Positions 1 through 7,922 of a DNA stretch of 41,297 nucleotides are shown here, one piece after another (within the stretch, counting starts at the first letter, position 1; the number at the start of each line of letters is the position of its first letter). The notes below the pieces were generated by a model. That model ran no database searches, was not told the DNA's origin, and worked only from the letters and a program-made list of their open reading frames with translations. The position numbers were made by a program, and so were the translations under genes. Source of the DNA: Thermodesulfobacteriota bacterium (GTDB lineage Bacteria; Thermosulfidibacterota; Thermosulfidibacteria; Thermosulfidibacterales; B14-G1); assembly GCA_024274915.1 (NCBI GenBank), contig JAJSAC010000043.1:1-41297 (forward strand), given 5' to 3'.

Positions 1-2869
1 AGGCATCCTCGTCATAGGTGGTCTCCACCACCTGCCTTTCAGGGAAGGGCAGCTTACCCTCATAACCAAAGTACCTGTCTATCTCCATGGCGGCTATACG
101 ACCGTGGGCCACGGCTTCCACCACCGTGGCGGGGTTGACGGAGTCGCCCCCGGAGAAGACCCCTGGGATACTGGTCCTCATGGTCCTGGGGTCCACCTGG
201 ACGAATCCCCACTTGTTGAAGAGCTCCTCCTGGGCCTGGAAACCCTCGGTGAGACCCTGACCTATACAAGGAACGAGTGTATCGGCCTCTATGACAAAAT
301 TGGAACCCTCAACGGGAACGGGACGCCTCCTGCCGCTCCTGTCAAAACCTTTAGTCTCCATACGGACACACTCTACACCGGTAACCTTGGTGTCGCCCAA
401 CACTTTCACGGGGGTGACGAGATAATTGATGAGCACCCCCTCCTCCAGGGCCTCCTCGATTTCTTCGGGAAAGGCAGGCATATCTCCCCTGGTACGCCGA
501 TAGATGATGCGTACTTCCTCAGCTCCCAGGCGCAAGGCCGTTCTGGCGGCGTCTATGGCGGTGTTACCGCCTCCCACCACCACCACCCTCTTACCGATAT
601 CCACCTTCTTGCCCAGGTTCACATCCCTGAGAAAGTCGATCCCATGATAGACGCCAGGGAGATCTTCGCCGGGCACGTTGAGCTTATAGGAGGAGTGGGC
701 ACCCACACCCACAAAGACAGCGTCAAAGCCCTCGTCAAAGAGACTCTGGAGGCTGTCCACCTTGTGATTAAGCTTCAGCTCTACACCCGCCTCCAGGATC
801 CTCTCTATCTCCCTGTCCAAGACCTCAGGGGGCAGGCGGTAGTCGGGTATACCCACCCTCATCATCCCACCGGCCACAGGGAGGGCTTCGAAAACCACGG
901 GTCTATAGCCCAAACGGGTGAGATAGAAGGCACAGCTCAAACCCGCGGGTCCAGCACCAATTATGGCCACCCTCTCCCTCTTGGAGTCTTCAGGAGGTTC
1001 CCATGGAGGGGCTTCTTTCAGGGCCCAATCGGCAAATATCCTCTTAACTTCTCTAATGGCCACGGGCTCATCAAATTTGGTCCTGTTACACTTCTTCTCA
1101 CAGAAGGCGGGACAAACCCTGGCACAGGCAGCTGGGAAGGGGTTGTTCTCCATGTGGACATAGTAAGCCTCGGGTATCTTCTTCTCCGCCACCCAAGAGA
1201 GGTAACGGGCGGGATCCACACCAGCAGGACAGGAGTTCTCGCATGGAGCGTAGAAGAGAGCCGCACATACACTGGCGGGACACTTCTTGTCTACTATATG
1301 GGCCTCGTACTCACCCCTGAAGTACTGGAGAGTGGAAAGGACGGGATTGGGAGCCGTCTGCCCCAGGCCACACAGGGAGGTATGGATGATGAGCTTGCCC
1401 AGGGTCTCCAGGGTGTCCAGATCTTCCAATCGCCCCTGCCCATTGGTGATCCTCTCCATGATGTTCAACATTTGCCTAAGCCCCACCCGACAGGGCACGC
1501 ACTGGCCGCAGGATTCCTCCACGGTAAACTCCAAGAAATACTTGGCGATATTCACCATGCAGGTGTCTTCGTCCAGGACGATCATCCCTCCAGAGCCCAT
1601 GATAGCGCCCAGCTCTTTCAGGGACTCGTAGTCTATGGGTGTGTCCAGGAACTGGGCAGGAATACAGCCGCCGGAAGGACCCCCCGTTTGGACGGCCTTA
1701 AACTTCTTACCCCCGGGAATACCACCACCGATGTCGAAAACCATCTCTCCGACAGTGGTGCCCATAGGCACCTCTACCAATCCAATGTTATGAACATTAC
1801 CCGTTAAAGAGAAGACCTTGGTACCCTTACTCGTCTCAGTCCCTATACTGGCAAACCAATCGGCACCCTTACGAATGACGGGAGCCACGCAAGCATAGGT
1901 CTCCACGTTGTTGATGTTAGTGGGCTTGCCCCAAACGCCCCTCTGAGCGGGGAAGGGAGGTTTGGGTCTGGGTTCTCCCCTGCCACCCTCAATGGACTTC
2001 ATGAGAGCCGTTTCCTCTCCACAGACAAAGGCTCCAGCACCAATCCGAATCTCTATATCGAAGTTGAACCCTGTACCCAGAATGTCCTCACCCAACAGGC
2101 CATACTCCCTGGCCTGGGCCATGGCGATCTCCAGTCTCTGGATGGCCATGGGATACTCCGCCCTGATGTAGATATAGCCCTTCTTCACATTCCCGATGGC
2201 ATAGGCAGCAATAGCCATGCCCTCCAGAACCCTGTGGGGATCTCCCTCCAAGACACCCTCATCCATAAAAGCCCCAGGATCCCCCTCGTCAGCATTGCAA
2301 ACAATGTACTTCTCGTATCCGGGAGACTTTCTGGTAAACTCCCACTTGAGTCCTGTGGGGAAACCGGCCCCACCCCTGCCTCTGAGGCCGCTCTTCTTAA
2401 TCTCTTCGATAACATCCTCAGGGGTCATCTCCATCAGAACCTTAGCCAGGGCCATATATCCGTCCCTGGCTATATATTCGTCTATAGACTCAGGATCTAT
2501 CTTGCCAGAGTTCTCTAAGACGATTTTGTGCTGCTTGGTGAAGAAGCTGTAAGTACTCAGGCTCTTCACCATCTCCCCAGTAACCTCCCGGGGAATGAGC
2601 CTAGATACAGGCCTTCCCTTGAGGAGGTGTTCCTCCACAATTTCCGGTACATCCTCCGGCTTCACCTTGCCGTACAGAATCATATCCGGGTATACGGTAA
2701 CCACAGGCCCCAGCTCGCAGATGCCCACACACCCACTCTTCATCACGTTCACTTCCACATTCAGACCCCTTCTTTCTACCTCCTGGGCAAGCGCCTCCAG
2801 CACTTTAGTGGCCCCGCTCGCCACACAAGCTGTACCCTGACAAACCAGCAAATGAACCCTATAAGCCAT
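1..2869 (-). CDS. NuoF/HydB-type subunit fused to an NfnB/GltD-like FAD-NAD(P) oxidoreductase (3' end off window)
   Basis: This is a flavin/Fe-S subunit of a soluble NAD(P)H-linked oxidoreductase, partial, with about 956 codons visible. Domains in order: a thioredoxin-fold [2Fe-2S] domain with four cysteines (C10, C15, C47, C51); a NuoF core with the FMN/NADH motif RGRGGAGFPTG near residue 160 and the [4Fe-4S] motif ESCGQCVPCR near 452; a cysteine-rich GltD-type Fe-S segment (CENSCPAG, about 541); an FAD motif IIGAGPAGLS (about 638) and a second dinucleotide motif VVVVGGGNTA (about 766). Start ATG follows GGAGG. It is the last visible gene of the 6260-1 operon. Known families: NuoF/HydB oxidise or reduce NAD(H); NfnB/GltD domains handle NADP(H) or pass electrons from flavin to Fe-S centres. 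The combination suggests an electron-bifurcating hydrogenase or an Stn/Nfn-like transhydrogenase. The partner subunit that would decide this lies outside the window. Confidence 0.9.
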   Translation of the reverse strand, partial: MAYRVHLLVCQGTACVASGATKVLEALAQEVERRGLNVEVNVMKSGCVGICELGPVVTVYPDMILYGKVKPEDVPEIVEEHLLKGRPVSRLIPREVTGEMVKSLSTYSFFTKQHKIVLENSGKIDPESIDEYIARDGYMALAKVLMEMTPEDVIEEIKKSGLRGRGGAGFPTGLKWEFTRKSPGYEKYIVCNADEGDPGAFMDEGVLEGDPHRVLEGMAIAAYAIGNVKKGYIYIRAEYPMAIQRLEIAMAQAREYGLLGEDILGTGFNFDIEIRIGAGAFVCGEETALMKSIEGGRGEPRPKPPFPAQRGVWGKPTNINNVETYACVAPVIRKGADWFASIGTETSKGTKVFSLTGNVHNIGLVEVPMGTTVGEMVFDIGGGIPGGKKFKAVQTGGPSGGCIPAQFLDTPIDYESLKELGAIMGSGGMIVLDEDTCMVNIAKYFLEFTVEESCGQCVPCRVGLRQMLNIMERITNGQGRLEDLDTLETLGKLIIHTSLCGLGQTAPNPVLSTLQYFRGEYEAHIVDKKCPASVCAALFYAPCENSCPAGVDPARYLSWVAEKKIPEAYYVHMENNPFPAACARVCPAFCEKKCNRTKFDEPVAIREVKRIFADWALKEAPPWEPPEDSKRERVAIIGAGPAGLSCAFYLTRLGYRPVVFEALPVAGGMMRVGIPDYRLPPEVLDREIERILEAGVELKLNHKVDSLQSLFDEGFDAVFVGVGAHSSYKLNVPGEDLPGVYHGIDFLRDVNLGKKVDIGKRVVVVGGGNTAIDAARTALRLGAEEVRIIYRRTRGDMPAFPEEIEEALEEGVLINYLVTPVKVLGDTKVTGVECVRMETKGFDRSGRRRPVPVEGSNFVIEADTLVPCIGQGLTEGFQAQEELFNKWGFVQVDPRTMRTSIPGVFSGGDSVNPATVVEAVAHGRIAAMEIDRYFGYEGKLPFPERQVVETTYDEDA

Positions 2870-2903
2870 GGATATCCTCCTTTATAATTGAGGCCTCATC
2901 CAA

Positions 2904-3284
2904 TCATTCTAAGGGAGTAAGAACCACATAACCCTGCACCACTTCTCCTTTCACTATGTGGCGCTCTACTATCTCTTTGGCCTTATCGGGAGTAAGGTTT
3001 CCGTAAGTGATTTTGTTCCCTTTGTCATCTTCCACTATGGCCACAGGCTGTATGGATCTGCTCCCCATAAACCCTGTCTGCGTAACGATAACATCCGTCA
3101 GGTTATGCTCTTCAATAGCATCTAAAAACGCTTTCATCACCTCCCTAGCTCCAACAACAATGCCTGAAGTCCCCATGGGAATAGTGACCTTAAACCTGTA
3201 CTTCCCCTCCCTTATGCTCATCTTTTTCCTTGTCTCTTCCCTTATCTTTCTCAATTGATCCAAAGTCTTTATCTTTTCTGCCAT
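2904..3284 (-). CDS. cysteine-free thioredoxin-fold protein related to [2Fe-2S] ferredoxin domains
   Basis: A 126-residue protein, preceded by a strong GGGGGAGG ribosome-binding site. The segment GTSGIVVGAREV resembles the start of thioredoxin-like [2Fe-2S] domains (usual pattern GTCGIAAGA), but the cysteine is serine and the whole protein has no cysteine, so it cannot bind a conventional [2Fe-2S] cluster. The ending pattern (YGNLTPDKAKEIVERHIV) matches the C-terminal helix of NuoE/NuoF-associated thioredoxin domains. An N-terminal helix (LRKIREETRKKM) precedes the fold. It sits directly upstream of the NuoF fusion gene in the same operon, and a close paralogue lies in the second NuoE/F cluster (7923-8297). 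Inference: a structural or assembly subunit of the oxidoreductase rather than an electron carrier. Confidence 0.8.
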   Translation of the reverse strand: MAEKIKTLDQLRKIREETRKKMSIREGKYRFKVTIPMGTSGIVVGAREVMKAFLDAIEEHNLTDVIVTQTGFMGSRSIQPVAIVEDDKGNKITYGNLTPDKAKEIVERHIVKGEVVQGYVVLTPLE

Positions 3285-3298
3285 GGCTCACCTCCCCC

Positions 3299-3850
3299 TT
3301 AGGCCGCTTCCATAACCTTAGCAAGGTTTTCTGACAAATACTCCTTTAAAAACTTGATCACCTCTGCATTAGAGAGGGGAACATCCCCCAGTATCTCCCT
3401 CACCTCTTGACTATCAAAAAAGAAGTCCCCCTTTCTGCTCTTGTACCTCAATACAAACCTCACCTGGGGACTGGAGACCACCATGGCCAGCACGGTACCG
3501 GCCAGATCCCCCATAGGAGGTCTATCTATATGGCCAAGTCTCATCTCGGCTTCCAGCATAGTCCCCTCTCCAGGGTGGCTCTCCATGCGAAAAGAGCCAT
3601 CACAGTGCTCTGCCACCCACTTAAACATAGGAATGCCCAATCCCACCCCTATATCCCTCTTAGTGGTGTAAAAGGGATCCCAAACCCGTTTCAACTCCTC
3701 AGGGGTCATCCCCTTTCCATTGTCCCTCACCTTGATCCTTAGCCTATCCCCATCCATATCTTCTTCTATTTCTAATTCCACCTTTCGGGCCCCCGCAGCC
3801 AGGGAATTCTGGAGCACATCCATAATGTGCAGCGAGAGCTCTTCCATCAT
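3299..3850 (-). CDS. histidine-kinase-type ATPase (HATPase_c) protein
   Basis: A 183-residue single-domain GHKL ATPase. Visible motifs are the N-box (HIMDVLQNSL, residues 8-17), the G1 box (DNGKGM, near 43-48) and the G2 region (GVGLGIP). The F-box region reads DPFYTTK. There is no dimerisation/phosphoacceptor domain and no membrane segment, so it is not a complete sensor kinase. The C-terminal 60 or so residues after the ATPase fold are unassigned. Its start overlaps the stop of the PHP gene by four bases (ATGA), showing translational coupling. Proteins of this type accompany hydrogenase/NuoEF operons in several anaerobes; a regulatory role in the redox operon is inference. Confidence 0.8.
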   Translation of the reverse strand: MMEELSLHIMDVLQNSLAAGARKVELEIEEDMDGDRLRIKVRDNGKGMTPEELKRVWDPFYTTKRDIGVGLGIPMFKWVAEHCDGSFRMESHPGEGTMLEAEMRLGHIDRPPMGDLAGTVLAMVVSSPQVRFVLRYKSRKGDFFFDSQEVREILGDVPLSNAEVIKFLKEYLSENLAKVMEAA

Positions 3851-4632
3851 GGGAATTCACCCACCACACCTCGAGATCGAGAGGAAGATGTCCTCAATAT
3901 ATTGACCCTCCCCCTTCCCTCCTCCAAGACCCCCCTTAGCCCCTCCCAGGAAGGGGTCTCCATGTGAAAGAGGGTAACCACAGCCCCTATGTCATCCAAA
4001 TAGTGGGCGTCGGAAGAGCCTACCAAGGTATAACCCTCCAGCTCCGGCCATTTGGAGAGGGCCTCCTGAGGTGTGATGGCCCTGGAAATCTCCACGGCCC
4101 TGAAACCCAAGTAGTCGGGCACGAAGCCCAGCTGGTTTATGATACCGAAGGTCTCACGGTCCACATGGGCCGGCAAAGAGATCCCCCGGTAGCTCCTCAC
4201 CATCTCAACGCACTGATCAAGGGAAAGGAGCAAAGAGTTAATGAGGAGCTTCTCCTCCACTCCCACAATATTGTCATGCTCATCCACGATCACCTGGTCA
4301 CCGAAGTAGTCGGGATCGTTCTTCACATCAGGCAGGTAAGGGTAGACCTCTTCCTTAAAGGCCAGGGCACCCCCCAGGGTCTCAAAGTAGGCCAGCAGGT
4401 GGACCTCTTCCTCGGTCTGGAGCTCCATACCAGGTATCAAGGTGATCCCCTCCTCATGGGCCACCTTCTCCACATAGACCAGATTGTCGCAGGTGTTGTG
4501 GTCCGTCACCGATATCAGATCCAACCCCCTCTTTTTGGCCTCCTCCACAATGGCCCTGGGGGACATGTAGAGGCTGCCACAGGGTGAAAGGGCAGAGTGT
4601 ATATGTAAGTCTCCTTTGAACCACTTGGCCAA
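3847..4632 (-). CDS. PHP-domain metal-dependent phosphoesterase
   Basis: A 261-residue PHP domain protein. The metal-binding motifs are present in order: DLHIHSALSPCG (residues 8-19), TDHNT (about 42-46), GMELQ (about 64-68), PAHVDRE (about 155) and SSDAH (about 211), so the active site looks intact. The most likely start is a TTG placed directly after the stop codon of the upstream gene, with a purine-rich AGGGGAAGGGG just before it. PHP proteins hydrolyse phosphoesters such as nucleotides or histidinol phosphate; the substrate here is unknown. It is encoded between DRTGG and HATPase genes in the redox operon, an arrangement that hints at nucleotide-based signalling linked to redox state. 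Confidence 0.85.
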   Translation of the reverse strand: MAKWFKGDLHIHSALSPCGSLYMSPRAIVEEAKKRGLDLISVTDHNTCDNLVYVEKVAHEEGITLIPGMELQTEEEVHLLAYFETLGGALAFKEEVYPYLPDVKNDPDYFGDQVIVDEHDNIVGVEEKLLINSLLLSLDQCVEMVRSYRGISLPAHVDRETFGIINQLGFVPDYLGFRAVEISRAITPQEALSKWPELEGYTLVGSSDAHYLDDIGAVVTLFHMETPSWEGLRGVLEEGRGRVNILRTSSSRSRGVVGEFP

Positions 4633-4971
4633 CTAACCCCTTCCCCTCAAAAGTTGGTACAGCTCACCACACAGCTCGAACAGCGGCCTATCAGACACCA
4701 TCAGAGCGACTCCTTCTTCCTGGGCCTTTCCCACAACCTCCTGGGCAGGCTTAATACCCTTGGCCAGCACGACACCCGCCAGGTCCCTGAGCTTAGCCAC
4801 GGCCACGATGTTCATGTGCCTCTGAATGGTGAGCCACAGATCCCCTGGCTGGGCACCGGCCATCACATCGGACAAAAGATCAGAGGTATAAGCCCAATTC
4901 ACCTCTTTGTCTGGATCCCCCTGGGCCAAAACCTCCAGGCCCAACCTCTCCACCACTTCTTTAAGCCGCAT
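4633..4971 (-). CDS. DRTGG-like domain protein (second copy in operon)
   Basis: A 112-residue protein if started at the ATG at 4971, which overlaps the preceding ATPase gene by 11 bases and follows a GAAGGGAG ribosome-binding sequence. A longer frame exists to 5037 but its extra 22 residues are unlikely. The sequence MRLKEVVERLGLEVL followed by a segment of alternating beta strands and helices (AYTSDLLSDVMAGAQPGDL, NIVAVAKLRDLAGVVLA) matches the DRTGG fold seen in proteins with CBS domains and in hydrogenase-associated genes. It is paralogous to 5404-5772 (shared DLLSDV and LFELCGELY/TFEVCGRLY segments). Likely a ligand-sensing regulatory partner; the ligand is unknown. Confidence 0.75.
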   Translation of the reverse strand: MRLKEVVERLGLEVLAQGDPDKEVNWAYTSDLLSDVMAGAQPGDLWLTIQRHMNIVAVAKLRDLAGVVLAKGIKPAQEVVGKAQEEGVALMVSDRPLFELCGELYQLLRGRG

Positions 4972-5404
4972 TCTCCCTTCTCCGGAAAACCACAGAATGG
5001 ATTTTGGTACCCTTACCCACTTCCGAGGTGAGCTCAAAAAAATCGGAGTTCTCTTTCATATTGGGAAGACCCATACCTGCCCCAAAACCCAACTCATGCA
5101 CCCACAAAGGGGCCGTAGAGTAACCGGGTTGCATGGCCTTCTCCACATCCTCAATCCCAGGACCATCGTCTTCCACATAGATGACCACCTTCTCGGGTTC
5201 CACCACCACCTCAATGTTGCCCCCCCGCTCCGTATAAAGGGCCAGATTCATCTCCGCCTCAAAACAGATGACAGCCACCCTTCTCACAGTCTCCCTCTCC
5301 ACCCCTGCCTCTTCCAAATCCCTCTTTATCTCCGTGGAGACCACCCCCACATCGTCAAAGCTTCCCGTACTCACCACCGAATAAGCAAACACTCGCCTTT
5401 CCAT
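4961..5404 (-). CDS. anti-sigma-factor-type (RsbW-like) serine kinase/ATPase
   Basis: A protein of about 147 residues with a compact GHKL ATPase fold like anti-sigma kinases. The N-box region is FEAEMNLALY, the G1 box DDGPGIEDVE, and the G2 region GFGAGMGLPNMKENSD. The start is taken as the ATG at 5404, overlapping the upstream stop codon (TGATG); a TTG one codon earlier is an alternative. RsbW-type proteins phosphorylate antagonist proteins and control sigma factors or enzymes. No STAS antagonist or sigma factor is visible nearby; the two adjoining DRTGG proteins are the natural candidate partners (inference). Confidence 0.8.
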   Translation of the reverse strand: MERRVFAYSVVSTGSFDDVGVVSTEIKRDLEEAGVERETVRRVAVICFEAEMNLALYTERGGNIEVVVEPEKVVIYVEDDGPGIEDVEKAMQPGYSTAPLWVHELGFGAGMGLPNMKENSDFFELTSEVGKGTKIHSVVFRRRENAA

Positions 5405-5772
5405 CAATCAGCTTCGTTTTCAAAACACTCGGAGCACCTCATGCCCCTGGTATACAGCCTTCCGCAGACCTCGAAAGTGGGCAAGGGAGTACTCAACAGC
5501 ACAATCCCCCTCTGGGTAGCCCATTTGACAATGTCCTTTTTCTGAGGCCTCTTACCCCTCACATAGAGGATAGCTCTTATATTCATCACATCGGCCACCC
5601 TCACCACTTGGGGGGCAGCCTCCCCCGTGATGAGGAGGGCAGCCTCTCCTCTCATGGCCAGAACATCGGACAAGAGATCGGCGGCACAGGCCGTGCGGAC
5701 CTCTTCATCGGCCCTCTCTTGCAGGTTGAGGAACTCTGCTTCCACCGTCTGCGCCACCTCTTCTAACGTCAT
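5404..5772 (-). CDS. DRTGG-like domain protein with cysteine-rich C-terminus
   Basis: A protein of about 122 residues, starting at the ATG at 5772 that overlaps the NuoE stop codon (TAATG) after GGAGGAAAG. The body resembles the DRTGG-like protein at 4633-4971 (CAADLLSDVLAM, VADVMNIRAILYV). The C-terminus carries CGRLYTRGMRCSECFENEAD, giving a cluster of cysteines (C-x9-C-x2-C) that the paralogue lacks and that could bind metal or an Fe-S centre; this is an inference from spacing only. It is the second gene of the operon, directly coupled to the NuoE-like gene and to the anti-sigma-type ATPase. Confidence 0.75.
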   Translation of the reverse strand: MTLEEVAQTVEAEFLNLQERADEEVRTACAADLLSDVLAMRGEAALLITGEAAPQVVRVADVMNIRAILYVRGKRPQKKDIVKWATQRGIVLLSTPLPTFEVCGRLYTRGMRCSECFENEAD

Positions 5773-6260
5773 TACGTCCTTTCCTCCTCGTAATAACCTC
5801 TCACTATATTCCACGCCTTCTGGGGACTGAGTCTACCATACACCTCTTTACCAATCACCATGACAGGAGCCAGAGGACAGGCTCCTACGCACCTCACCGT
5901 GCTCACCGTGAACTTCCCGTCTTTTGTGGTCCCACCTATCTTAATCCCCAGCTTCCTACACAGGGTCTCCAATACTTCCTTACTCCCCTTCACGTGACAG
6001 GCCGTGCCCAGACACACCCGAATTTCATACTCTCCCATGGGTTCTGTGCGGAAGAAATTGTAAAAAGAGACCACACCGTAAACATGACTGGCGGGAATCT
6101 CCAGTTCTTGGGCTATATACTCGATGATCTCTGGAGGTAGATAACCAAAGACACCCTGGGAGAAATGCAACGCCTTAATAAGGGACCCCTTATCCCCCCT
6201 AAACTGGGACACAAACTCTTTTACCCTGTTGTGCTCCGGTGTATCGGGTAGCTTCACCAT
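5772..6260 (-). CDS. NuoE/HydC-like [2Fe-2S] thioredoxin-fold subunit
   Basis: A 162-residue subunit of the NuoE (24-kDa, complex I) / HydC family. The N-terminal helical part (ALHFSQGVFGYLPPEIIEYIA) is followed by the thioredoxin-fold domain with all four cluster ligands: VCLGTACHVKG and VRCVGACPLAP. The ATG start follows GGAGGGAG. First gene of the minus-strand operon; together with the NuoF fusion at 1-2869 it would form the NAD(H)-FMN-[2Fe-2S] module of a bifurcating hydrogenase, formate dehydrogenase or transhydrogenase. Which one cannot be decided without the missing large subunit. Confidence 0.92.
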   Translation of the reverse strand: MVKLPDTPEHNRVKEFVSQFRGDKGSLIKALHFSQGVFGYLPPEIIEYIAQELEIPASHVYGVVSFYNFFRTEPMGEYEIRVCLGTACHVKGSKEVLETLCRKLGIKIGGTTKDGKFTVSTVRCVGACPLAPVMVIGKEVYGRLSPQKAWNIVRGYYEEERT

Positions 6261-6261
6261 T

Positions 6262-6578
6262 CTACTCCCTCCTAAGTCCTAAAAGACTGAGCCCACAAAC
6301 GAAGTTGAGATTTATTTCACAACCTTCTCCAACAAACAAGGGAAAGGCCGCCTCCCAGAACAGCTCCACCCCTCTAGAGCCTTTCCCCAGGTCGAGAGTG
6401 CCATCGCCCCCCCCTTTAAAACTCAGGAAATTAACTACTACCTTACCGAAAGCCTTGTCAATAGAGAAAATGATTTTCTTCACAAATTTAGGAGGGCCCG
6501 CCACCCACCTCTAGCATGGCCCCACCCTTTACCAACTCACCATCCCGTGCTAAAAGAGAGACCTCTCCGGGGGTAGGT
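6262..6578. other. divergent intergenic region
   Basis: About 317 bases between the minus-strand NuoE gene and the plus-strand small membrane gene. It holds the candidate promoter noted separately. An open frame on the minus strand here (6504-6262) has no convincing ribosome-binding site or recognisable protein and I treat it as non-coding. No convincing plus-strand promoter was found by eye. Confidence 0.5.
6432..6461 (-). promoter_or_regulatory. candidate sigma-70-type promoter for the minus-strand redox operon
   Basis: Reading the minus strand, TTGACA (6461-6456) is followed after 18 bases by TAGTTA (6437-6432). The -35 is perfect and the -10 weak. It lies about 170 bases before the NuoE start, in the only gap between the two divergent operons. 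Confidence 0.35.
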
Positions 6579-6701
6579 ATGTTCAAGAGACTGGGAGAAA
6601 ACAGACTGGGCAAAAAGGCCTGGATCATCATCATAGGCACCCCTTTCCTCCTCATCCTCGCACTCCTTCTCATCTCCGTTTTCATCAGATGGGGCAAATG
6701 A
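6579..6701 (+). CDS. small single-pass membrane protein upstream of dprA
   Basis: A 40-residue protein starting at an ATG after GGGGGTAGGT. A basic N-terminus (MFKRLGENRLGKKAW) is followed by one hydrophobic segment (IIIIGTPFLLILALLLISVF) and a short RWGK end, typical of a one-helix inner-membrane peptide with its N-terminus in the cytoplasm. Its stop overlaps the preferred dprA start (ATGA at 6698-6701), which supports it being real and translationally coupled. No function is recognised. Confidence 0.55.
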   Translation: MFKRLGENRLGKKAWIIIIGTPFLLILALLLISVFIRWGK

Positions 6702-7774
6702 GGCACTGGTCTTTAGCCCTGGCCCTGATCGACGGTGTAGGATACGTCTCCTACCACCGCATGGTGAAGGCCATAGGATCACCCCAAGGGGTTCTAGAGG
6801 CTCAGGAAGAAGAACTGAGGCAGATCCCAGGACTGAGCAAAAAGGCCCTTCAAGAGGTCGTCTCCGGGCGGTGGGAAGAGAAGCTCCAAAATACCCTGAA
6901 AAGGCTGAAGGCCCACTCCATAGAGTTTGTGAGTTGCGAAGAGGAAACCTATCCCGAGAGGCTCAGGGATCTCTCCCATCCCCCTCCCATCCTCTTCTAC
7001 CAAGGAGACCTAAGGGTCTTAAAAGCCCCCTGTGTGACGGTGGTGGGTACCAGATCCCCCACCCCCTACGGGAGAGACATGACCGCCAAGGTGGCCCAAG
7101 GACTGGCGCAACAGGGGATAACCGTCATAAGCGGTTTGGCCAGAGGGATAGATACTGCAGCCCACCTAGGCGCCCTCAAGGGAGGAGCAACAGCAGCCGT
7201 TGTTGGAACAGGTCTGGACATGGTGTACCCTCTAGAGAACCTCCCCCTGGCCAGGGAAATCGGGGAAAAGGGAGGAACCATCCTCAGCCCCTTTCCCCCT
7301 GGGACTCCCCCAGAAAAGGGGAACTTTCCCAGGCGTAACCTCATCATGGCGGCCCTGGCCTGGGGAGTGGTGGTGATAGAGGCAGGGAGAAAGAGTGGCG
7401 CCGTCATCACAGCCTCCCACGCCAAAGAACTGGGACGTCCCGTCATGGGCCTTCCTGGATTGGTGGGTTCTGCCCAAACCTCGGGAGTCCACAGACTGAT
7501 AAAGGAAGGAGCACACTTGATAGAGAAAGTACAGGACATCCTAGATATCCTTGGAACCCAAGGAAGGTCAGAAGAGGCAGAAAGGGAGGTGACCATGGAA
7601 GGCAAGGAGAGGGAGATATGGGACACCCTGGCTGGCGGCCCCCTGCCTCCAGAAATCATTGCCGAAAGGTGTAACCTCACTCTTCAAGAAGTTTACAGCA
7701 TCCTTTTACAGATGGAAATGAAGGGACTGGTGACTAGTAGGAGGGGCAGCACGTACGAGAGGAGAGGTATTTAG
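6698..7774 (+). CDS. dprA: DNA processing protein DprA
   Basis: About 358 residues. DprA loads RecA on incoming single-stranded DNA during natural transformation. The N-terminal helical part (LALALIDGVGYVSYHRMV) is followed by the Rossmann-like DNA-binding core: VVGTRSPTPYG, ISGLARGIDTAAHLGAL, GTGLDMVYP, and the FPRRNLIMAALA and KSGAVITASHA signatures; a winged-helix (DML1-like) domain closes the protein. Start chosen at 6698 for the ATGA overlap with the small membrane gene; an ATG at 6689 in the same frame is the alternative. In many bacteria dprA is followed directly by topA; here a NuoE/F gene set lies between them. Confidence 0.95.
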   Translation: MRHWSLALALIDGVGYVSYHRMVKAIGSPQGVLEAQEEELRQIPGLSKKALQEVVSGRWEEKLQNTLKRLKAHSIEFVSCEEETYPERLRDLSHPPPILFYQGDLRVLKAPCVTVVGTRSPTPYGRDMTAKVAQGLAQQGITVISGLARGIDTAAHLGALKGGATAAVVGTGLDMVYPLENLPLAREIGEKGGTILSPFPPGTPPEKGNFPRRNLIMAALAWGVVVIEAGRKSGAVITASHAKELGRPVMGLPGLVGSAQTSGVHRLIKEGAHLIEKVQDILDILGTQGRSEEAEREVTMEGKEREIWDTLAGGPLPPEIIAERCNLTLQEVYSILLQMEMKGLVTSRRGSTYERRGI

Positions 7775-7922
7775 ATACCCATACCTCCAGACAGAGCGAG
7801 GCCAAACAACCTCTAAGGGAAAGAAAAACCTAATTGTGAAAAATGGAACCCTCTTGACTCAAGAAAGTTTTGCTCCTAAAGTAGGCACGGCTCTTAAGGC
7901 ACGTTCCAGTTGGGAGGAACAA

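Noticed and set aside
104-1807. 567-residue plus-strand open frame
   Set aside because: It is the antisense shadow of the NuoF fusion gene, which has all family motifs on the minus strand.
6262-6504. 80-residue minus-strand open frame between the divergent operons
   Set aside because: No credible ribosome-binding site or family pattern, and it covers the candidate promoter region.
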